A DNA stretch of 64,000 nt from Azolla caroliniana (taxonomy: Eukaryota; Polypodiophyta), in contig JBHGNT010000022.1 in the NCBI GenBank assembly GCA_043228905.1, positions 1,116,001 through 1,180,000 of the forward strand. The letters run 5' to 3'. Shown one piece after another: positions 32,828 to 42,146 of the stretch. The notes under the pieces were generated by a model. It made no database searches. It was not told the DNA's origin and was given only the letters and a program-made list of their open reading frames with translations. How positions within the stretch are numbered: the first letter of the stretch is position 1; every line of letters starts with the position of its first letter. Made by a program: the position numbers and the translations under genes.

Positions 32828-33451
32828 ATGTCTAGACCAAACGACGACCACATCACCGAACGAGGGAGACGATACACCGAACGAGAGCAACGACAGGAAG
32901 CCCTGCAGCAAGCCGTCGACGAGATCCGGCGGGATCGGTCATTCTCCAGAACTCTTCGGAGAGTCGTAGAAGAGGCACTGCAGTTCCGGGTTCTGCAAGT
33001 CCCCGATGAAGGCAGTAGCATAACAAGCCTGCAAGAGGCGGAAACGATACTACAGACGCTCGCCGGTGGCGACGGGGACTCGGAAGCATTCGTAACACTT
33101 GAGGCGGAGTCGGAAAGCGACGGAAGCATTGCGTCCCGGTATAAAAGCAGCCACGACACACCAAACGACCCGGGGGAAGAGGGGTCGGAAGACTCAGTAA
33201 CACCGGAGCCAGAGGAAGAAATAACCTTGGAGTTCGGTGACCGGCAATCGCCGAGGGAGGCTGACCGGATACCGACAACACCCGTGAAGGAACCGAAGGA
33301 GCGGATACCGACAACACCCGCGGAGGAACCAAAGGACCGGACACCGGCAACACCCGCGGAGGAACTGAAGGAGCGGATACCGGCACCAACCGCGGAGGAA
33401 CCAAAGGTTCTCACACCAACGCCAACAGCGGACAGAGAGCGGAGAAAGTAG
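32828..33451 (+). CDS. Gypsy T ORF1, upstream of gag
   Basis: 207 residues from ATG (MSRPNDDHITERGRRYTERE). Residues about 15-60 are Arg/Glu/Gln-rich and likely helical, the middle is acidic, and residues 147-194 consist of four 12-residue repeats of the type RIPTTPAEEPKE. It is in the same frame as gag and separated from it by a single TAG (33449-33451) and seven codons. I do not recognise a domain. Ogre-type gypsy elements also have an ORF before gag, but I see no sequence evidence of homology. A fused ORF1-gag product by readthrough or before mutation is possible. Confidence 0.7.
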   Translation: MSRPNDDHITERGRRYTEREQRQEALQQAVDEIRRDRSFSRTLRRVVEEALQFRVLQVPDEGSSITSLQEAETILQTLAGGDGDSEAFVTLEAESESDGSIASRYKSSHDTPNDPGEEGSEDSVTPEPEEEITLEFGDRQSPREADRIPTTPVKEPKERIPTTPAEEPKDRTPATPAEELKERIPAPTAEEPKVLTPTPTADRERRK

Positions 33452-33472
33452 GAGAGTCAGTTGGACGACACG

Positions 33473-33493
33473 ATGTCGTACCCATACCCAAAG
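33473..33493 (+). pseudogene. Gypsy T gag, first seven codons
   Basis: ATG TCG TAC CCA TAC CCA AAG encodes MSYPYPK, matching the start of gag in element E (MPYPYVR). The next codon is displaced to 36559 by insertion of element N. Exact collinearity with E across the gap supports this as the gag start. Confidence 0.8.
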
Positions 33494-33718
33494 TGTTATA
33501 CGTTTTAGGGTTAGGGTTAAGGACGATGAGGATTATCAATGACAAAGATAGACATGGCGTAATAGCGAAGATAATGGAGAGTATGATGGTAAGAGAGATT
33601 GGCATGAAGATGTTGAGAATCGTTGAGAAGCATTGTGGGGTGGGGGGCGGTGCCTAGAATGGCTCCACCCCCCTCCCAAGGGGGTTCAACATTGAGGGAG
33701 AGAGATAGGAAGAGAGAT

Positions 33719-33754
<36 letters not shown>

Positions 33755-34022
33755 GATTCCTTCCTCATTCATTCCCCATAAAGGGGTTAAATAGTACAAG
33801 AGGGGGTAGATACAAAGGGGTGTAAGCCCCCTAGAGCATTCATATTGGACACTCACTCACACCTCATCGTATCCCTCCACATGCACACACGTGTGCATGT
33901 GTTCACATACATATCGACTCACAATTACATTTATGTTCCCTACACATATACAACATCATCATGATAATATTCGACCCTCGCTCATCACACTTGACTCTCC
34001 GTACAACTCATACGGGGTAACA
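33494..34022 (-). repeat. LTR of element N (left copy)
   Basis: 529 bp, includes (GA)n at about 33722-33750 and a CCCCCTCCC/GGGAGGGGG-like palindromic stretch near 33665-33685. It is the 3' LTR if N is read on the - strand. Confidence 0.92.
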
Positions 34023-36028
34023 CAATATGGCACGCCCGTGGGAAAGTGCCTTGCACGTCGATCCCACATGCCTTGATGATGATATCTCTTCGACCGGAAC
34101 TTCCATCGGTCCTTTCAACGATCGACTCCCTCGATCGGAGCGCTTGACTCGATCATCTCCATCGGTCAGCGACTTTTCCGCGACATTCTCATTCTCATTC
34201 TGTCGTCTTACGAACTTTGGTATCCTCTTTCGGGTCCTTAAAAATGTTGTGTGTATGTATGTTATTCTTTGTTGATTTTGTGAGTTGTCGTGGTCGATCA
34301 CGTCCATTTCTTTAGGTGGATGAGATTTCAAAATTTCATAGGTGCCCTTTGATTTTTAAAATTTTCTTATATACCCTCAGGTTTTTACAATTATGTTTGA
34401 TACCCTCATCTTTCTTTTTCTTCTTTCCTTCTCTTCTTTCCCTCTTCTTTTTCATTTCTGTTACTACTTCTTTCTTTCTTTCTCGCCTACTTTCTTCTTC
34501 CTTATTCTTTCTTCCCGTTCTTCCTTATTCTTCCGTCTATGCCTTTCTCTCTCTTCTTTCTGTTTCTCAGACTTCATCATCTTCTTCTTTCTCTTCTTCA
34601 TTCACCACTTCTATGTCCATTGTCCGTGGCTGTCACTCTGTGTGTTTGTATGGCCTTCTTTGTTCATCTCCGTCTCGGTCTTTATTTTTGTTTCTGTTTC
34701 CGTCTCTGGCTGCGGTTCTGTCGCCGTCGCAGTCAGTGTCCTCCGATGTTCGGATGTGGCTGTCCGGCCGCCACTTTCCGTTGTTGTTCTACCATCGTGT
34801 GGCGTCGTTGCCGTCTCTCGCGGCCCTGTCCAGCCATTCTCTGGGCTGGCATCTCTATCTGGCTATCTCTATTCCTTACTACCGTCGGTTGTCTAGCCGC
34901 CAGCACGTCGGTTGCTCCGGCCACTTTATTCAATCGTCGTCCGGATGACGTTCGACTGCCGTCTTGTTCGACCATTCCGGCCGCTCTCTGGCTTCTGTCG
35001 GTTGGTGATGACCGTTCTTGAAGCCCCTCTCGTCGTCGTCGGCCCTGTCCGGCCGGTCTGCAGTCGCGTGGCCGTCTGTTTTGGCTGAGCTCCGTCACTT
35101 GGCCACTCTTCAGTCGTCATCCGGTTGTCGTTCGGCTGCTGTCTGGCCGCTTCCGGCAATCTCCATCACCGTCGTTGTTTGGCGTCATCAGGTCCGGCCG
35201 CCTCCATTCTGACGCCATTCAACCACTGGGACCGTTCTTAGGTCGCTTTCTGATAGGTGCTCTGTCGCCTCTTGTTCTATCACCATCTCCGTATCACCGT
35301 CTTGGCCGTGGTTTAGTTGTGTCTTTTCGGCTCTTTTCGGTTGTGTCGCTTGAGTCTATTTTGCTTGCCTGTGTCAGTTTGCTCATAAAACACTAGAGAT
35401 TCATCTCTTCGAAATTCCTAAGATGGGAACATAGAATGATTGGGAGAATGCCATTCAAACAGAAATCCATAGTCTCTATAGTTTGGTAGTTCGTTCTGTC
35501 TTCTTCCTTAATCATGTTGCATCCTTTAGAATCTCTTTCATCGGTAAGATTCGAAATGGAGAAGACGCAAACCGAAACCCTAATGACACAACATCATAAT
35601 CATCGCAATCATTGTATTTTACTCCTGTTTCTTTGACCTTTTCCCCATCTCTTGCACACGGTCATTGCCATTGTTGTAGTCTCGCACAACGTCATCATTT
35701 CATCATCATCGTTGTTACACGCACATTTCTACCATTTCTCGCGTATTATTGTTGCATATTATTTCATAACTTCCTCTTGCACAACTTCATTGTGTTGCAT
35801 TCCTCGATGACTTCCCATCAACATCACCATTTCCTTCACATCATCATACCATCTCATTCCTCGACTTTGTCTCACATATTGTGACTGCCATTTGTTGCAC
35901 ATCGTCGATTAGATTCTTTGTACATCATTGTCACCATTATCGCACATTTCGTTGTCGCCATGTCTTTGCCGTATATTCATCTTCGACTTCATCTTCAAAG
36001 GGGGGTCGCCTTAGTGGTCGCCAAAAGG
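34023..36028 (-). other. Internal region of element N, non-coding
   Basis: About 2.0 kb with no retrotransposon domain in any frame. Bases 34390-34620 are TC-rich, 34700-35380 G+C-rich with repeated CCGGC and GTCGTC words, and 35600-35900 rich in CATCATC triplets. Open frames here lack conserved motifs and I treat them as chance. Confidence 0.7.
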
Positions 36029-36553
36029 TGTTATACGTTTTAGGGTTAGGGTTAAGGACGATGAGGATTATCAATGACAAAGATAGACATGGCGTAATAG
36101 CGAAGATAATGGAGAGTATGATGTTAAGAGAGATTGGCATGAAGATGTTGAGAATCGTTGAGAAGCATTGTGGGGTGGGGGGTGGTGCCTAGAATGGCTC
36201 CACCCCCCTCCCAAGGGGGTTCAACATTGAGGGAGAGAGATAGGAAGAGAGATGACGAGAGAGAGAGAGAGAGAGAGAGAGAAATGATTCCTTCCTCATT
36301 CATTCCCCATAAAGGGGTTAAATAGTACAAGAGGGGGTAGATACAAAGGGGTGTAAGCCCCCTAGAGCATTCATATTGGACACTCACTCACACCTCATCG
36401 TATCCCTCCACATGCACACACGTGTGCATGTGTTCACATACATATCGACTCACAATTACATTTATGTTCCCTACACATATACAACATCATCATGATAATA
36501 TTCGACCCTCGCTCATCACACTTGACTCTCCGTACAGCTCGTACGGGGTAACA
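36029..36553 (-). repeat. LTR of element N (right copy)
   Basis: 525-bp partner of 33494-34022 with shorter (GA)n. It is the 5' LTR if N is read on the - strand; the - strand then continues CCTTTTGGCGACCAC as primer site. Confidence 0.92.
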
Positions 36554-36558
36554 CAAAG

Positions 36559-37639
36559 TACCAGGATGAGCCCGACGCGGAGGCACACGTGTACGCATTC
36601 CTCCAAACATGGGAAGCCAACCATGTCTCCCAAAGACTGACGGAGCCCAAAGCCGAACGATCCAAAGTCGCCGAATTCGGCATGACCTTAGAAGGACCGG
36701 CGGCCCGATGGCACGCAAAGCACTTACCGGGCAGCTTTGCCACATTCGATGCCTTGAAGGCCAAATTCCTCAGGCTTTTTCACATACAAGTTGAGCAAAG
36801 GGAATTGGTCGGGCAGTTCTACACCACCCGGCAGGAAGAGAACAAAACTGTGCCATCAATTCATCATTCGGTTTCAGACCCTGCACAGCCAACTGACGAG
36901 AGCACCACTCGAAGACGAAGCCAAAGCAGTCTTTTTGGCCGCGCTGAAAGAGCCACTTCGAACAATGTGCGGAGTCCTTGATTTCCGCACCAGCACAATG
37001 GACCAAGTTATTGATCGGGTCTTAGAAATGGACAAGACTAGCTCCTTCTTGTCGATGGGGATGTTACACCGGGCACTCCCGAAGGAGGAAGACCTGAGGT
37101 TCCGACAGGCCTTACAATGCACAACATGCCTAAATTCGGGCCACTCAACGGTAGACTGCACCCTGCGGACACAATGTATGATCTGCAACTCTCGAGCCCA
37201 TACAACGGACCGATGCGAATATAACCTGTTAAATCGGCAGGCAGCACCGGTTCGACACATAGAATTGCGCAATCAGAACCCGGATGAGGATTGATTCCGG
37301 AGAGACGACCGCTACCAACGCGAACGCGGTAACAGATACGCTGATAGAAGACGCGATAACTATGACCGAGAGGAGAAACGCAGAGATAGCTACCCCCGGG
37401 ACCGGTACGACCAAGACGAATCCCCAGAATACGAACGACGCAGAGAAGAGAGGCGACAAGGGAACCGAAATTTCCGACGGAATCAGAAGCGTGGATTTTT
37501 CCGAAGAGAGGAACGTCGGGAGGCAGCAAGGAATGACAACCCGGTATCGGTACCAGATAACCGAAAAACCAAAGACGACCGCCGAAGTATACCCACCCTC
37601 CAAACCGGGGACAAAGGAGAAACGAGCAACAGTCACAAG
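36559..37639 (+). pseudogene. Gypsy T gag, main part
   Basis: Resumes with YQDEPDAEAHVYAFLQTWEA, MTLEGPAARWHAKHL and LKAKFLRLFHIQVEQRELV, the retrotransposon gag core. Near 36858 an extra base shifts the frame (QEENKTV then HQFIIRFQTLHSQL one frame on). The new frame has two CCHC knuckles, CTTCLNSGHSTVDC and CMICNSRAHTTDRC. A TGA at 37292-37294, probably an arginine CGA originally, is followed in the same frame by an Arg/Asp/Glu-rich spacer leading to a third knuckle and protease. Three knuckles are more than the one usual in gypsy gag. Confidence 0.85.
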
Positions 37640-40600
37640 GTGTATTGTTATTACTGTCGTAAGGAGGGCCATTATAGTAACCAATGCCCAAGCAAAACCA
37701 ATGACAAGCAGCCGGCAGTCAACATGGTTACAGCCAAAATAACAGAAGTACAGCAGGTCACAACCCGGTCAAAGGGAAAGACCGCCGAGTGGGAAGCCCA
37801 GGAGGCAATCAGAAAACAAGCGGCGCAATGGATCAAGGAGGCCAATGAACAGAATGCGGCAGAAGTAAGAGACCAAAATATGCCAAAAGACGAAGAAATC
37901 ATACAGCCAGGAGAAAACCCGACGTGGCAAGCGCTACAGGACTGTCAAATCGTGATGCCGTTAGCACGGCTACTACAGTTGGTGCCACGGTTTACGGCAG
38001 ACTTACAGGCATCCGTGAGCAAACTGAAGCCAACGCCAACACCGACATTCTTCTCCAACCCGGAGGAAGGACCAGCTGTGGTCGATACAAGTAGCCCGGC
38101 GATCACGGCAATTGTGAAAGGAAAGGAAATTGCTGGAACGATTATTGACAGAGGCTCCGGGGTAAATGTCATCAGCCGACAGACATGCGACAACCTGGGC
38201 ATCCGGGAATGGGAACCATGCCCCTTTTGGTTACGCATGGCGGACACCAGCTCAGTCCGACCGACCGGGCTTATCCGGGATTTGGAAGTAACAATCGGAG
38301 GCCACGTATTCCGGATATCGGCCGTGGTGCTGCAGCTGAATGTACAAGGTGCGTACCCCCTACTGCTAGGACGACCATGGCTGCGAACGGCGCATATCAA
38401 GCAGAACTGGCAAAAGAACATGATCACATTCCGGCGAGGGAAAACAAAGGTACGAGTAACGACGCAACCACGGGTGATCACCAGTAAGGAAGCAACTCCA
38501 TTGTATGCGGAAAGCATCAACATGTTGGAGGGATTACCGGACGAGGAAGTCGATCGGTACCTCGAGGAACACCCACGAATCGTCCCACTATTTGAGGTGG
38601 ATATCACAGCGGCAGTAGAACCGTACATCACGACGCCGGACGAACCGGACCAAGCGGCGATCCGGGAACTGCGACAAGCGCAGGAATCCCTAGAGAGGGA
38701 AATGACGATATCCCAGAGGGTAAAAGCATCCCAACTAGAGGAGGTGGACCTCGGCACAACAGACAAGCCCCGACCGGTAAATGTCGCAAAGGAATTGCCG
38801 AAGGAAGAAAAGAAGGCAATGGTAGCATTATTAACAGACTTCAAGGATGTGTTCGCGTGGTCGTACGAAGACATGCGAGGGCTGGACCCCCAGCTCTATC
38901 AGCACCAAATTCACCTAAGTACGGACGCGAAACCGATCGCTCAACGCAGGTACCGGATGAATCCGAATTATGCAGTGAAGGTGAAGGAGGAGATTGATAA
39001 GCTCCTCCGGGTCGGATTTATCCGACTGGTCAAGCAGGCAACCTGGCTGAGTCCGATAGTGGTGGTCCCGAAAAAGAACGGCAAAATCCGGGTATGCGTG
39101 GACTACCGCAAACTAAATGCCGCAACAATGACCGATGTGTTTCCACTACCATTTACGGACGGGGTGTTAGATGCGGTAGCCGGCCACGAAGTTTACAGCT
39201 TCCTGGATGGATTTAGCGGCTACAACCAAATACGAATGAACCCGGTCGACCAAGAGAAGACAACGTTCGTTACAGAATGGGGAGTGTTCGTCGCGGTCGT
39301 GATGATGTTCGGACTAAAGACGGCCCCAACGACCTTTCAAAGGATAATAATGGAAATTTTCGGGGAATATATCCCCGGTTTTATGCAGGTCTTCCTTGAC
39401 GATTTCGCGGTCTACAGCCGGCACGGAGAGCATCTCGATCACCTCCGGCTGTGGTTGGAGAAGTGCTGCGAGTACCGGTTGAGTCTGAACCCGGCCAAGT
39501 GCGTCTTTGGAGTGGCAAGCGGCAACTTACTAGGGCACGTGGTGAGTAAGGAAGGAATCGCGGTAAATCCGGATAAAGTAAAGGCGATTCTCGAGATACC
39601 AGCACCAAATAACGCAAAGGCTTTAAGCCGGTTCCTGGGCCAAATAAGGTGGCATAGCCGGATAATACGGCACCTCGCAGACTTCGCTACACCATTGCAT
39701 ACCGCCGTACACAGGGTACCCTTCCTATGGGCGGAGACGGAGGAGGAAGCCTACCAAGCGTTGAAGGTTATGTTGTCGCAAGCTCTGGTGGTGCAACCGC
39801 CGGATTGGAGTAAAAGCTTTCACGTCTTCGTCGACGCGTCGGACGTAGCAATCGGCAGCGTTCTGATGCAACTCACGAAGCCGAAATGGTACCGACCGGT
39901 GTACTACGCAAGCCGGAAACTCTCAAAAGCCGAACGGAACTACTCTACGACGGAACGCGAGGCATTAGGAATGGTGTATAGTGTCACAAAGTACAGGCAC
40001 TATCTGCTCGGAAGGAAGTTTTCCTTCCATGTCAACCATTCGGCACTACTCTACCTGGTCTCGAAGGCATCCCTGACGGGAAAAATTGCACGATGGACAT
40101 TGCTGTTACAGGAATTTGAATTCGACATTTTCCACCGACCCGGAGCGCAGCATGCGGTAGCGGACTACCTAAGCAGACTCGAATCCGGAGAAGCAGGGGA
40201 CGGCGTCCAGGATGAGTTCCCCGACGCCGAGTTGTTCCGGATCACGACGAAACCGGCAATGGATGCAACGGTAGCCGATGAAGACATGTGGCTAACTGAG
40301 ATGCATCAGTTCCTGAGCACCGGAGTATCCCCGGAGAACATGGACCGCGATGAAAGAAAAAGGGTAGCAGTAAGAAGCAGACATTTCTGCTTGGTTGGAG
40401 ACACCCTCTATTACAAGGGGGCAGATGGCATCTGGAGACGAGCAGTGCGGAGCGATGAGAAGGAACTAATCCTCAGGGAAGCCCACTGTGGAATTGCCGG
40501 CGGGCATTATGCCGGCGACGCAACCACTCGAAAAATATGGCAGAGCGGACTGTGGTGGCCCACCACCCTAAAAGATGCTGTGAAGTATAGCAGAGAATGC

Positions 40601-41011
40601 GATTTGTGTCAACGACTGGGCCAACCCACGGAGCAGGCCCGGATGCCACACCACCCGGTCTTGCCATTGGAACCGTTTCAAAAGTGGGGTTTGAACTTTG
40701 TCGGTCCCTTCAAGCCACCGGCAATGCGAACCGGAAATTGGTATGTCATAGTGGCGACCGACTATTGCACCAAATGGGTAGAAGCGAAGGCTTTACGGGA
40801 CAACACGGCCGCGTCCACGGCAAAGTTCCTATATGAGTGCATATGGTGCCGGTATGGATGCCCGATCAAGCTTATAAGTGACCAAGGAGGACACTTTCTC
40901 GGGCAGGTAGTAGAAAGCCTGACGTCATTTTACGTGGTGGTACATAAAAGGAGCACTCCCTACTACCCTCAAGCCAATGGACTAACGGAATCGACGAACA
41001 AAACTCTGTAG
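37640..41011 (+). CDS. Gypsy T pol: protease, RT, RNase H, integrase
   Basis: 1123-residue open frame, a continuation of gag without a start codon of its own. CCHC knuckle CYYCRKEGHYSNQC at 3-16; protease around 168-180 (IIDRGSGVNVI, Arg in the DTG triplet); RT from about 465 (VVVPKKNGKIRVCVDYRKLN) with FLDD at about 585; RNase H from about 728 (VFVDASD, TTEREAL) but VNHSAL where Asp is usual; integrase zinc site near 949-985 (H-x4-H, C-x2-C), core ATDYCTKWVEA, SDQGGHF and ANGLTESTN giving D, D, E. The order RT before integrase defines Ty3/gypsy. It stops at TAG 41009-41011 in the middle of the integrase C-terminus. Confidence 0.93.
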   Translation: MYCYYCRKEGHYSNQCPSKTNDKQPAVNMVTAKITEVQQVTTRSKGKTAEWEAQEAIRKQAAQWIKEANEQNAAEVRDQNMPKDEEIIQPGENPTWQALQDCQIVMPLARLLQLVPRFTADLQASVSKLKPTPTPTFFSNPEEGPAVVDTSSPAITAIVKGKEIAGTIIDRGSGVNVISRQTCDNLGIREWEPCPFWLRMADTSSVRPTGLIRDLEVTIGGHVFRISAVVLQLNVQGAYPLLLGRPWLRTAHIKQNWQKNMITFRRGKTKVRVTTQPRVITSKEATPLYAESINMLEGLPDEEVDRYLEEHPRIVPLFEVDITAAVEPYITTPDEPDQAAIRELRQAQESLEREMTISQRVKASQLEEVDLGTTDKPRPVNVAKELPKEEKKAMVALLTDFKDVFAWSYEDMRGLDPQLYQHQIHLSTDAKPIAQRRYRMNPNYAVKVKEEIDKLLRVGFIRLVKQATWLSPIVVVPKKNGKIRVCVDYRKLNAATMTDVFPLPFTDGVLDAVAGHEVYSFLDGFSGYNQIRMNPVDQEKTTFVTEWGVFVAVVMMFGLKTAPTTFQRIIMEIFGEYIPGFMQVFLDDFAVYSRHGEHLDHLRLWLEKCCEYRLSLNPAKCVFGVASGNLLGHVVSKEGIAVNPDKVKAILEIPAPNNAKALSRFLGQIRWHSRIIRHLADFATPLHTAVHRVPFLWAETEEEAYQALKVMLSQALVVQPPDWSKSFHVFVDASDVAIGSVLMQLTKPKWYRPVYYASRKLSKAERNYSTTEREALGMVYSVTKYRHYLLGRKFSFHVNHSALLYLVSKASLTGKIARWTLLLQEFEFDIFHRPGAQHAVADYLSRLESGEAGDGVQDEFPDAELFRITTKPAMDATVADEDMWLTEMHQFLSTGVSPENMDRDERKRVAVRSRHFCLVGDTLYYKGADGIWRRAVRSDEKELILREAHCGIAGGHYAGDATTRKIWQSGLWWPTTLKDAVKYSRECDLCQRLGQPTEQARMPHHPVLPLEPFQKWGLNFVGPFKPPAMRTGNWYVIVATDYCTKWVEAKALRDNTAASTAKFLYECIWCRYGCPIKLISDQGGHFLGQVVESLTSFYVVVHKRSTPYYPQANGLTESTNKTL

Positions 41012-41680
41012 AACATCCTACGAAAAATCGTCAACGAGAACCGGACCGACTGGGATACGAAATTGCAGAGCGCGCTATGGGCGTACCGAACAACGTACAA
41101 AACCAGCATCCGGACAACCCCGTTCTGACTAGCATTCGGTTTAGAAGCGGTCATGCCGGTAGAGTTCCAAATCCCCAGCTTACGGATCCAGGTAAAGGAG
41201 CGCTTAAGTGAGAAGGAGTCCGAACGAATCCGGCTGGCGACGTTGTTGGAATTAGAAGAAAACCGAATAGCCAGCTTACTACAACTCGAACTGGAGCAAA
41301 GGAGGAGAAAAGCTTTCGTGGACCGACACCGGCGTGGCAACGAAAAGGAGTTCGAAGTTGGGAAACCGGTGCTACTGTTCCAGACACGGATGGGGAACAT
41401 GCCGGGAAAGTTGCGGTTTCGGTGGACCGGACCGTTCTGGATCACCAAGGAGTACAATGGGTCGTATCAGCTCGGCACGTTGTCTGGAGAAGTCATCGGT
41501 AAGTGGGCAAATGGGTTTCGGCTAAAGCCGTATAAGGGAAATATGCCAGCCAACCCGTTCAAGCAAAACCCGGAAATCCGGCACGATGAGGAACCGACAC
41601 CGACAGACGCTGCTGCAGATATCCGGACCGAGGAAGAACCGACACCGATACTGACAAAGACTATCCCGGAAAACCGATAG
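41012..41680 (+). pseudogene. Gypsy T integrase C-terminal part
   Basis: In frame after the [39 protein letters not shown], a TGA at about 41126, then LAFGLEAVMPVEF, a helical stretch, KPVLLFQTRMGNMPGKLRF and WTGPFWITKEYNGSYQL (SH3-like GPF/Y module). The tail has two TEEEPTP-like acidic repeats. Both stops are single-base changes; the TGA stands where an arginine is expected. No chromodomain is seen. Confidence 0.85.
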
Positions 41681-41718
41681 AAGGATCCGGTATCAGCGCG
41701 AACCAACCCGAACAAATC

Positions 41719-41776
41719 AGGGGGGACCAGAAAATGACGTGGTCCAAACAAACAGAAAAAAAAAAAAAAAAAAAAA
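41719..41776 (+). other. G-run and 21-A tract between pol and the third ORF
   Basis: CAGGGGGGACCAGAAAATG is followed by an A homopolymer at 41756-41776. These are the clearest purine tracts near the 3' half of T; none abuts the 3' LTR. It could act as an internal polypurine primer or be a captured poly(A) relic. Confidence 0.45.
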
Positions 41777-42003
41777 TCATAGTAATGATGGGGAGATCAC
41801 AAGAGGTGGGAGTGCCACCATGCAACGAAGAGGCGCCATGCAGTAAAGGAGGACGTGCGCGTACTTGCTATTTAAAGCATGGAACGTGGGCACCGACATA
41901 CGAGGTATTACTCACATGCGGCAAGCAAGAAAGGACATACTAATTATGGCGGGAGATAGACATGCGCGGGAAACGAAAAAGGGCGGCTTGAAGCAAAAGC
42001 CAC

Positions 42004-42011
42004 TATATAAG
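42004..42011 (+). promoter_or_regulatory. TATA-like box ahead of gypsy T third ORF
   Basis: CACTATATAAGACA lies 136-143 bases before the ATG at 42147, in a stretch of about 460 bp without open frames between pol and the third ORF. The spacing suits an internal promoter for a separate mRNA. This is only motif evidence. Confidence 0.4.
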
Positions 42012-42146
42012 ACACAGGCCTGCGAAGGACTTACTTTTTACGAATTTTCCTACACACAGGCGCAGAAGCACAGAAGAGCGATCCGACGCACAGCGCACAC
42101 ACATCCCGATCCCGAATAATAGACAGCAGAAGAAGAATTCGAACCA

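Larger units (their letters stand above)
33494..36553 (-). mobile_element. Non-autonomous LTR element N nested in gypsy T gag
   Basis: LTRs 33494-34022 and 36029-36553 (529 and 525 bp) have ends TGTTA/TAACA, differ at only a few bases and in (GA)n length, and are flanked by CAAAG duplications (33489-33493, 36554-36558). The 2.0-kb internal part has no gag or pol homology: low-complexity CT-rich sequence and degenerate frames only. I place it on the - strand because then its first internal bases (TTTTGGCGACCAC) equal the T primer site and its last 30 internal bases equal T's 3' end. Also the LTR then has a TATTTAA box ahead of a CT run. On + its PBS would instead resemble that of E. Confidence 0.9.

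Noticed and set aside
32695-33414. 239-residue frame antisense to ORF1 with FGSS repeats
   Set aside because: The repeats mirror the 36-bp repeats of ORF1, and the frame ends inside the LTR region; the + frame fits the element layout better.
34008-35396. Several frames of 60-210 residues in element N
   Set aside because: Low-complexity Ser/Phe or Arg-rich reads that overlap in many frames; no gag or pol motif.
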